This document shows, in pieces, positions 1 through 5,315 of a DNA stretch of 5,315 nucleotides (position 1 is its first letter; every line of letters begins with the position of its first letter). The notes under the pieces were generated by a model. It saw only the letters and a list, made by a program, of their open reading frames with translations, was not told the origin of the DNA and searched no databases. Source of the stretch: an uncultured Clostridia bacterium (GTDB lineage: Bacteria; Bacillota; Clostridia; Christensenellales; CAG-314); NCBI GenBank assembly GCA_934281515.1, contig CAKQXG010000130.1:1-5315 (forward strand), written 5' to 3'. The position numbers and the translations under genes were made by a program.

Positions 1-1166
1 CTGTTCGCCAAAACCATATAACCTTTCCCTTCGTCGTATCGCAAATATATATTTTGACTTACGCTTCTTATTCTCACAGGTGTATTTAGCGGTGCTTCCG
101 GTCGAACAAATTCGACATCTTGACTAAACGAAATATCTTTGATTACCGCTTGTGTTTGGTAAGTTCCCGATGTGTTTACGGTAATCTTGACAAATGCTTT
201 TGTTCCTGCAAATCGAGAAGGTAACACAAAATAATACTTATCATAAGTATCACTATCCAAAAGCAAACTGCTGTCACCTTGTATTGTGGCATGTTGATAC
301 GCGCCGTCAAAACTACGTATTTGCAAATCTATCACTGCATTTTCCAAGGCGGGAGACGCAAAACAAGACAATACCAAGGACTTTGCATCCGACGGTATTT
401 CAACGTAATTTTCTATGTAGGAATTCTTATATGCGTCACTGTCCACCCAAAACATTACTTCGTAGCCGTTTGGTTTGGTAATTGCAATATCTGTGTTGCG
501 ATACCAATCTGACATTATTGTGTCGGCGTTCCATTTTGACGATTTATCGGCAATAACCACTTCTTTCGGCCGTGATATATCGCTGGCAATGTAATCGGCA
601 TCATCACCCAAAGCTCGGACTTCCACTGTGTGAAAACCCGATGAAAGAGTGCTTAAATCCACCTGCCGTACATTTGCTTCCGTTTCCAAAGCGCATTCCG
701 TCAACACTTTGTCTACGTAAATGTCGTAATCGGTTGCATTTGCAACGTTGTTAAAATACAGTTTTTCTCCGTCAAATACCAAATTCGGAGCATCCAATTT
801 TTGTCTGCTGATGACGTACGTTGCCGTATTACTCGGTTGACTGTCGGCATACTTTTTCAAGTAATCGGTCGCAACGACTTGTATATCGTACGTGCCTTTA
901 TTCGTTTGATTGTACAAGTAACTAAAACCGGATGTAGTAAACACCTCCGTTCCGTTAACGTAAATCACGTAACGATTGGCGTTCGGGACCTTACTCCAAG
1001 TTATTGTGCCGTCTTGCGAAACGCTTACCGTCGGCGACGTCAATTGCTGAATTTCCGAATTATTATTGTCATCGGGCGGGGAATTATCTTGCACGCACGC
1101 ATAAGCCGCAATGCAAAAAGATGCCAAGCAAAAGCATATTAATACTGATAATAAACACTTTTTCAC
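1..1166 (-). CDS. Probable lipoprotein, FN3-FN3 plus beta-rich module (3' part outside window)
   Basis: Open frame from a GTG start to the left window edge, 388 residues visible, C-terminus missing. The GTG is chosen because AAGGAG lies 9 nt upstream, overlapping the stop codon of the previous gene, and because the next residues are K-K-C-L-L-S-V-L, the start of a signal peptide; no in-frame ATG occurs until about residue 218. The signal peptide ends in A-Y-A-C, giving a plausible lipobox at Cys24. A D/N/S/P-rich linker follows. Two FN3-like domains lie at about 41-119 and 122-206 (I-T-W ... N-A-x-x-Y-V-I-Y-V-N-G in the first). A beta-rich module spans about 209-349, opening with S-K-W-N-A-D as in its paralogues. 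From about residue 362 a new domain starts (V-R-I-R-S-V ... I-Y-L-R-Y) and is cut by the edge. The layout matches the 470-residue lipoprotein two genes upstream, so the two probably arose by duplication. No catalytic motif is seen; a glycan-binding or adhesive role is inferred from context. Confidence 0.5.
   Translation of the reverse strand, partial: MKKCLLSVLICFCLASFCIAAYACVQDNSPPDDNNNSEIQQLTSPTVSVSQDGTITWSKVPNANRYVIYVNGTEVFTTSGFSYLYNQTNKGTYDIQVVATDYLKKYADSQPSNTATYVISRQKLDAPNLVFDGEKLYFNNVANATDYDIYVDKVLTECALETEANVRQVDLSTLSSGFHTVEVRALGDDADYIASDISRPKEVVIADKSSKWNADTIMSDWYRNTDIAITKPNGYEVMFWVDSDAYKNSYIENYVEIPSDAKSLVLSCFASPALENAVIDLQIRSFDGAYQHATIQGDSSLLLDSDTYDKYYFVLPSRFAGTKAFVKITVNTSGTYQTQAVIKDISFSQDVEFVRPEAPLNTPVRIRSVSQNIYLRYDEGKGYMVLAN
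549..1046 (-). other. Tandem FN3-like domains in the GTG-started lipoprotein
   Basis: Encodes residues about 41-206. It aligns with the FN3-like pair at 3692-4186: L-T-S-P, I-T-W, N-A-x-R-Y-V-I-Y-V-N-G, G-T-Y-D-I, S-N-T-A-T-Y-V, then R-Q-K-L-D-A-P and A-T-D-Y-D-I-Y-V. The second domain is more diverged, with Y-F where the tryptophan is expected. Confidence 0.5.
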
Positions 1167-1175
1167 GATAATTTT

Positions 1176-1181
1176 CTCCTT
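1176..1181 (-). promoter_or_regulatory. Ribosome binding site that fixes the GTG start
   Basis: AAGGAG on the minus strand, 9 nt before the GTG at 1166. It overlaps the TAA stop of the GH28-like gene. This strong site is the main reason for accepting GTG as the start of the last gene. Confidence 0.5.
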
Positions 1182-2880
1182 ATCTGTTTGTCAAACTAAA
1201 ATCGTCAATCATTGCCCAAGAGCCACTACCGCATTTGTTGCCTGACATTATGCCTATCCGATAATTATCCGTCTTGTCTATTTCAAACTCCAAAGTTTTG
1301 TAATCCCAGGTATTGCAGTTTACCGCCACCTTGGCTACTACGTTATTATTTTGATCAGACACAAACAAATACACGTCCGCATTTGAGCTTGTTTTTACTT
1401 TGAATGAAACTCGGTATTTTGCGGCTTTGAGATACAAACCTTGATATAACTTGGTTTCGCCTTGCTCTAATGAGCCGATAAAGCCGTAACTCTCGTTGTT
1501 GTATCTTTCCGCTATCGATATGCTGTTTCCCGTAGTCGTAAAATTCCAATACGATCTACCATTGGCAAAATCCGTATTAAACAATTTGTCGGTAGAATGC
1601 ATTGTTTCGTCGTCACTGATACAATCGCTAATCGGTTCCACCCATGTTATTCCATAAGGGGCTAATTGGTTTACGTATCCTTCTGGAGAGTAATGGACGT
1701 TGTTATTCTCCCAACGCAAATTACTTACGGGAATGCTTATACCGTTCCACATCGATCTATCAGGAATCCAGACCGTATTTTGTCCCCAAACTTTCACGCC
1801 GGCGAAATTGCAATCGTGAATATAAATGTTTCGCATTTCAACTTGTTCCAAATCGGGACAAGTCCCCGCAATGGACATAAACGAAAAACCACTGCACAAG
1901 CTCGGACAACTGCAATGAGATATTTCTATGTTAAGCATCGGTTGCACATCCGTACTCGACGCCCAACGATCGCGCCTTACGTCTCCGTAACTGTTGCCGA
2001 CCTTAAACGAATCGTCACCCGAGGCAAAAAAACAGTTTTCAATAAGGACATCTTGACACCTATCCAAGTGCAACCCGTCGTTCATTTCACATTCGCTAAT
2101 GCCGACGGAGCGTTTCGTTGCCATGGTGATGTTGGCGATTACACCATTGTTGCAACAAATGATATCCATAAAGTGTCCGCCGGTAAAGTTTGTTGTAATG
2201 TTGTTAATTTCAAAATCGGTAACGCGATAAAAGCCGAAGGTATTTAGATGAATATTTCCTTTGCATGTACTGCCGTGCGGAGCCATATCTATGCGTGCAT
2301 TTTGTTCACCTATTATGCGAATGTTCGAAGTGCCTTTATCCGCATAAAACAACGGGTAATTCCAATGAAACGCCTCTTTGAATTCGGGTATTGTAGGCCA
2401 AATATCCGCATATATTCCGCTGTCGTTAAGTACTACATCGTCGTTGTACGGAACAAACGGCTCGCCGATTTCCACAAAGCCGTTGCCATAGTCGTATCCG
2501 CGCGCTTCTATGTAGTCGTTTACGTCGGGGTTTTGCGCCACTACCGCATTGTCGCCAAAAAGAATCGTCACGTTGCTTCTCAGCAGAAGATTCCCTGTCA
2601 AAAAAGTATGATTCTCGGTAAGCACCAACGTACCTCCTCCGCCAAGGGAAAGATCGTCGATGGCCTTTTGAATAACAGCTCGATCACTGTGTATGCCGTC
2701 TCCGTAAGCATTATAGTCCCTGACGATATCTATCACTTTGTTCGGTCGGTTGGTGCTTGCCTCTTGCTTGACAGATCCGTTTGCCTTTGTATAACCACAA
2801 GCTACGACACCTATTACCGACAGCACAAACAACGTTATCAGAAAAAATAACACCGATTTTACCGCTTTTTTACTGTTCAT
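1180..2880 (-). CDS. GH28-like (polygalacturonase-type) beta-helix lipoprotein with C-terminal CBM-like domain
   Basis: Complete 566-residue protein with ATG start and a GGAG site 8 nt upstream. The signal peptide is basic, then hydrophobic, and ends in G-V-V-A-C (Cys28), a good lipobox, so it is probably membrane-anchored outside the cell. Residues about 49-115 carry the pectate-lyase-superfamily opening: Y-G-D-G with S-D-R-A-V-I-Q-K-A-I-D, then G-G-G-T-L-V-L and F-L-T-G-N-L-L-L-R-S-N-V-T. The beta-helix runs to about residue 410. GH28 catalytic aspartates are matched by N-D-G (Asp268) and S-G-D-D (Asp289, Asp290), 21 residues apart as in fungal polygalacturonase II (D180, D201, D202). The canonical H-G is replaced by S-G (330-331), and R-I-K by G-V-K (361-363). 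Residues about 430-566 look like a CBM4/9-type beta-sandwich ending in W-A-M-I-D-D-F-S-L. GH28 enzymes hydrolyse galacturonan-type or related glycosidic bonds; the exact substrate here is unknown and may differ from polygalacturonate. Confidence 0.5.
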   Translation of the reverse strand: MNSKKAVKSVLFFLITLFVLSVIGVVACGYTKANGSVKQEASTNRPNKVIDIVRDYNAYGDGIHSDRAVIQKAIDDLSLGGGGTLVLTENHTFLTGNLLLRSNVTILFGDNAVVAQNPDVNDYIEARGYDYGNGFVEIGEPFVPYNDDVVLNDSGIYADIWPTIPEFKEAFHWNYPLFYADKGTSNIRIIGEQNARIDMAPHGSTCKGNIHLNTFGFYRVTDFEINNITTNFTGGHFMDIICCNNGVIANITMATKRSVGISECEMNDGLHLDRCQDVLIENCFFASGDDSFKVGNSYGDVRRDRWASSTDVQPMLNIEISHCSCPSLCSGFSFMSIAGTCPDLEQVEMRNIYIHDCNFAGVKVWGQNTVWIPDRSMWNGISIPVSNLRWENNNVHYSPEGYVNQLAPYGITWVEPISDCISDDETMHSTDKLFNTDFANGRSYWNFTTTGNSISIAERYNNESYGFIGSLEQGETKLYQGLYLKAAKYRVSFKVKTSSNADVYLFVSDQNNNVVAKVAVNCNTWDYKTLEFEIDKTDNYRIGIMSGNKCGSGSWAMIDDFSLTNR

Positions 2881-2888
2881 AGTTGTTT

Positions 2889-2892
2889 CTCC
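2889..2892 (-). promoter_or_regulatory. Ribosome binding site of the GH28-like gene
   Basis: GGAG on the minus strand, 8 nt before the ATG at 2880, inside the 13-bp gap and one base after the upstream TAA stop. The tight spacing supports co-transcription of the two genes. Confidence 0.5.
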
Positions 2893-2893
2893 G

Positions 2894-4306
2894 TTAGTTA
2901 CCTATTTGTATGGAAGAGAAGCAAGCATGCTCTCCTTCGGTAGATTGAATAACGATCTTAACGTCACTGTTACGATATTTTGTAATGTCGTAACTAAAAG
3001 TGCCACCCGCCTGATTTTGCACGGTTGCGTATTCCGTCGAACAACCGATCGGCTTTAACGACTCTCCGTTTACGTAAACGAAAACTTTCGGATCGATGTC
3101 TTGCGCGCCGACTCGGTCAAACTTGAAGAAAGTAATCTTCAACACAGACTCGTTGTTGATGCGAATGTCGTTTGTAATACCTGCCGCTACATTATTACGC
3201 GTTTCCAAACAAAAACCCTCGGGATGTAGGGCGGTAATGCCGTCGGAAACCCACTCGTCGCAAATTGTCGAACTTGTCCATACGCGCGATCTTGACACAT
3301 TGTCGGTTGTAAACAATTTTACCTGATTGATGTACATAGAAGCATCGTTTTCTACCGTGATTTCCACATCGACAAGTTTATTTACGAAATCGGAAAGATC
3401 GTACACAAAGCACTTGTCGGGAATGTTTTCGTGCGGAGTTAAAATATTTGTCAATACTTTTCCGTCAACTTTTACACAAAAATTATTCGCGGAAAAATCG
3501 GATGACATGTTTGCCGACTTATCGCAAAATAAATACAACACACTATGATTTACATCCACATACAAGCGGTTGGCAATACCGCTGTCGTATGAGGCGTCGT
3601 ATTGCATAAAAAGCTTATCCGAACGGTACTGCGCATTTCCGAAAACTTTCCAATTGTCGGAGATTTGTCGAGCCGACCACTTTTTGTTGTTGGAAAATCT
3701 GTAAATAACGTGATTGCTTTCGCTTTCCCCTTCGTACAACGAATTGTTCGATAAAGCCTTTATAGCAATATCGTACACGCCGCTTTTTGAAAAACCGACC
3801 TGCAACGTATTGACGGCGGCATGCTTGACAATGCCAAACAGCGACGACCTACTGCCGTTTACATATACCTCGTAGTTTGTCGCGCCCTCCACGTCGTGCC
3901 ATGACAATGTTTCCGCATTCAAAGTTATTGTTGGACATTGCAAGGTTTTACGTTGCACGAGAAAATCCACTTGATTACTAAATCCACTTGACTTGTATCT
4001 TCGATAACTGTCTGCCGCATAGATTTTTACGGTATACGTGCCATTGGTCGTATAGTTTAATTTATAACTGGTAGAATGTTCCACTGCAACCCATTTGTCA
4101 TTAACAAATACCACGTAATAGTCGGCATTGCTAATTTCTTGCCACGATACAACGTCGTCTTGCAGCGATATTTCCGGCGTTGCGAGCTTGTCTGACGTCG
4201 TAACGTTGTCGTTTGACTCTCCGTTGTCTTGTTTCGGAGAACAACAGACAAGTAAAGCGCAAATTGCGATTACCAAAAATAGCAGTAAATATAATTTCCT
4301 TTTCAT
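2894..4306 (-). CDS. Probable lipoprotein, FN3-FN3 plus two beta-rich modules
   Basis: Complete 470-residue protein starting at ATG with AGGAG just upstream. The N-terminus is M-K-R-K followed by a hydrophobic stretch to about residue 20 and the sequence L-V-C-C-S. Cys21 or Cys22 could be lipidated, although the residue before the cysteine (V or C) is not the usual G/A/S, so the lipobox is imperfect. A low-complexity N/S/D-rich linker (about 25-40) follows. Two FN3-like domains lie at about 41-118 and 121-205, each with the L-x-x-P-x-I ... S-W ... A-x-x-Y-x-V-x-V-N pattern common in clostridial surface proteins. Two beta-rich modules follow at about 209-333 and 342-470. The first contains F-V-Y-D-L-S-D-F. 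The second contains H-P-E-G-F-C-L-E, F-D-R, V-N-G-E and a terminal E-G-E-H-A-C-F-S-S-I-Q-I. No enzyme motif is seen. It sits 13 bp upstream of the GH28-like gene and is paralogous to the gene downstream of that enzyme. A role in surface glycan binding or scaffolding is inferred, not shown. Confidence 0.5.
   Translation of the reverse strand: MKRKLYLLLFLVIAICALLVCCSPKQDNGESNDNVTTSDKLATPEISLQDDVVSWQEISNADYYVVFVNDKWVAVEHSTSYKLNYTTNGTYTVKIYAADSYRRYKSSGFSNQVDFLVQRKTLQCPTITLNAETLSWHDVEGATNYEVYVNGSRSSLFGIVKHAAVNTLQVGFSKSGVYDIAIKALSNNSLYEGESESNHVIYRFSNNKKWSARQISDNWKVFGNAQYRSDKLFMQYDASYDSGIANRLYVDVNHSVLYLFCDKSANMSSDFSANNFCVKVDGKVLTNILTPHENIPDKCFVYDLSDFVNKLVDVEITVENDASMYINQVKLFTTDNVSRSRVWTSSTICDEWVSDGITALHPEGFCLETRNNVAAGITNDIRINNESVLKITFFKFDRVGAQDIDPKVFVYVNGESLKPIGCSTEYATVQNQAGGTFSYDITKYRNSDVKIVIQSTEGEHACFSSIQIGN
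2897..3283 (-). other. C-terminal 'EGxHxC' module, copy 2
   Basis: Encodes residues 342-470 of the complete lipoprotein. It aligns along its length with copy 1 in the upstream gene, with the same motif order and the same position at the extreme C-terminus. It is probably a beta-sandwich; glycan binding is a guess from context. Confidence 0.5.
3692..4186 (-). other. Tandem FN3-like domains in the 470-residue lipoprotein
   Basis: Encodes residues about 41-205. Each repeat starts with L-x-x-P or L-x-C-P, then a short strand, S-W, an acidic or polar turn, A-x-x-Y and V-N. The layout, including R-K-T-L between the repeats, parallels R-Q-K-L in the paralogue at 549-1046. Confidence 0.5.
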
Positions 4307-4310
4307 TTTT

Positions 4311-4315
4311 CTCCT
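4311..4315 (-). promoter_or_regulatory. Ribosome binding site of the 470-residue lipoprotein gene
   Basis: AGGAG on the minus strand, followed by AAAA and the ATG at 4306. The spacing is a little short (4 nt) but the match is good and no other start fits the signal peptide better. It lies in the 34-bp gap after the upstream stop codon. Confidence 0.5.
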
Positions 4316-4340
4316 GATTTTACACCGTTGATCGTCACCA

Positions 4341-5315
4341 TTAAATTTTTATATTAGAGATACAACAATGATCGCCTTCGATGCCGTCCACCACGACTAC
4401 GGATATTTCCAAAGTGACGGTTTGTCCGACGTAATCGGACATATCATACAAATAGAAAAAATCTTCTTGCGTGTTTGTTACTTTTACGTAATCGGTAATG
4501 CCGGCCGACACACGAACAACTTTACCGTTTACCTTTACTACCACACAAGTCGGTACGTCTTGTTTTTCCGTAGAGGGACGATCGAACATTCTCATTGCAA
4601 TTTGCATTGTCGGAGACGCAACATTTACCTTACAAGATATCATTGCATTGGCATCTTCCAAGCAAACACCTTCCTTGTGACGCACAAGCTTGCCTTTTTG
4701 CGTCCAAAAGGTGTAAATATCTGCCGCCGTCCAATTTGTTATGTTGTCCAACGTTTGAATGGTAAACGATATTTCCATGCGATAAATTGTTATCGTTTCG
4801 CCGTTTCCGTCACCTGTATCGTCTTGTTCAATGGAAATTGCAACGGTTTTGTCGGCAAATGCAATCAAATCGTATACAAAAAATGAAGGCGAATCGTCGT
4901 CTATTTTGTACCACCCGTATTCGTCCAATGGTTTTTCGTAACTTTCGCTGTTTAGCACTGTAGCGACGATTTTTCCGTCCACTACCTGCAAAACCCTGAC
5001 TCTGTAATTAACATCGCAATCGACGCTCCCCTTTGCATAGACGATTAAATACTTGTCGGCTTTGGTAAGATCGAACTTATTTACCGCCCAAGAATTCGGC
5101 ATCGGATCGACAACGTCCCCCAAGTCGGAACCGTCCAGCAAAATCCCCTCGTTTACATACTTTGCGCTGTCGTATTGCAAACCACCGTTTCCGAATGTCC
5201 ATTTGTATTTAGAACGTTGGTCTTCGGCAAGCGTGAAAATACGCGTGCTATCCGTCTCCAAAGATTCCAATTGACTCGGGATAAATTGTTCGCTGGAGAT
5301 GTCGCACAGCTCTTT
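4341..5315 (-). CDS. Surface protein with tandem beta-rich modules (5' part outside window)
   Basis: The reading frame is open to the right window edge, giving 324 visible C-terminal residues; the N-terminus and any signal peptide are not seen. A TTG codon at 5268-5270 could be taken as a start, but the frame continues 15 codons upstream to the edge and no ribosome binding site precedes it, so I treat the gene as 5'-truncated by the window. Two beta-rich modules are visible, at about residues 35-185 and 194-324. Both contain an aromatic-F/Y-x-Y-D segment followed by alternating hydrophobic strands. The second starts at an N-W-T-A-A-D motif, contains H-K-E-G-V-C-L-E, F-D-R and V-N-G-K, and ends in E-G-D-H-C-C-I-S-N-I-K-I. 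It is homologous to the last module of the next gene downstream. No catalytic motif is recognised. By context it is probably a glycan-binding or structural surface protein. The presence of a gene is well supported; its function is inferred. Confidence 0.5.
   Translation of the reverse strand, partial: KELCDISSEQFIPSQLESLETDSTRIFTLAEDQRSKYKWTFGNGGLQYDSAKYVNEGILLDGSDLGDVVDPMPNSWAVNKFDLTKADKYLIVYAKGSVDCDVNYRVRVLQVVDGKIVATVLNSESYEKPLDEYGWYKIDDDSPSFFVYDLIAFADKTVAISIEQDDTGDGNGETITIYRMEISFTIQTLDNITNWTAADIYTFWTQKGKLVRHKEGVCLEDANAMISCKVNVASPTMQIAMRMFDRPSTEKQDVPTCVVVKVNGKVVRVSAGITDYVKVTNTQEDFFYLYDMSDYVGQTVTLEISVVVVDGIEGDHCCISNIKI
4344..4736 (-). other. C-terminal 'EGxHxC' module, copy 1
   Basis: Encodes the last 131 residues of the right-edge gene. 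It shares with copy 2 a tryptophan near the start, H-x-E-G-x-C-L-E, F-D-R, V-x-V-N-G, an aromatic-x-Y-D-hydrophobic segment, and the final E-G-[ED]-H-x-C-x-S-x-I-x-I. Homology is at protein level only, and I do not recognise a named family. Confidence 0.5.

Noticed and set aside
801..1142. Plus-strand open frame of 113 codons
   Set aside because: It overlaps the FN3-like pair of the GTG-started lipoprotein, whose frame, ribosome binding site and paralogue support the minus-strand gene.
1666..2850. Two abutting plus-strand open frames (193 and 200 codons) in the same frame, antisense to the GH28-like gene
   Set aside because: They have no ribosome binding site or domain signal and a composition typical of an antisense shadow, and they lie wholly within a gene with clear family motifs.
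4307..4340. Possible terminator in the 34-bp gap
   Set aside because: No stable inverted repeat followed by a T-run was found on the minus strand.
4333..4360. AT-rich stretch with TATAAA/TAATAT on the minus strand, possible -10 box before the 470-residue gene
   Set aside because: No -35 element lies at suitable spacing, and the sequence covers the end of the upstream coding region in an apparent operon.
4368..4886. Plus-strand open frame of 172 codons
   Set aside because: It is antisense to the conserved module of the right-edge gene, rich in H/Y/R/C without domain structure, and has no supporting start signal.
1..5315. tRNA, rRNA, CRISPR array, insertion sequence or riboswitch
   Set aside because: Almost all of the window is coding on the minus strand, and I saw no repeat-spacer pattern, terminal inverted repeats, transposase motifs or structured RNA signature.

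Overview
This window looks like part of an accessory locus for surface carbohydrate handling in a bacterium. All four recognisable genes lie on the minus strand and run right to left. Two are cut by the window edges. The strong AGGAG-type ribosome binding sites, lipoprotein-like signal peptides, moderately AT-rich DNA and FN3-like repeats fit a Gram-positive, clostridia-like host, perhaps from a gut or other anaerobic setting. That assignment is an inference from style only; no phylogenetic marker is present.

Layout in transcription order. (1) 5315-4341: the 3' part of a gene for a secreted or surface protein, ending in two beta-rich modules; its N-terminus lies beyond the right edge. (2) 4306-2894: a complete 470-residue probable lipoprotein with two FN3-like domains followed by two beta-rich modules. 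Its last module is clearly homologous to the last module of gene 1. (3) 2880-1180: a complete 566-residue lipoprotein with a glycoside hydrolase family 28-like (polygalacturonase-type) right-handed beta-helix and a C-terminal carbohydrate-binding-like beta-sandwich. (4) 1166 to beyond position 1: a GTG-started lipoprotein, paralogous to gene 2, whose C-terminus lies off the left edge.

The gaps between genes are 34, 13 and 13 bp. Each contains a ribosome binding site and no visible terminator, so the four genes are probably one operon whose promoter lies to the right of the window. A reasonable reading is that the GH28-like protein acts on a uronic-acid-containing or related glycan at the cell surface, while the flanking multi-domain lipoproteins bind glycan or hold the enzyme in place. 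No transporter, regulator or sensor gene is visible, so this remains a hypothesis.

The most interesting points are two. A roughly 130-residue C-terminal module with conserved H-x-E-G-x-C-L-E and E-G-[ED]-H-x-C-x-S-x-I-x-I motifs is shared by neighbouring proteins. The GH28-like enzyme keeps the three catalytic aspartates but lacks the canonical HG and the Arg of RIK. No RNA gene, CRISPR array, mobile element or DNA-level repeat was seen.
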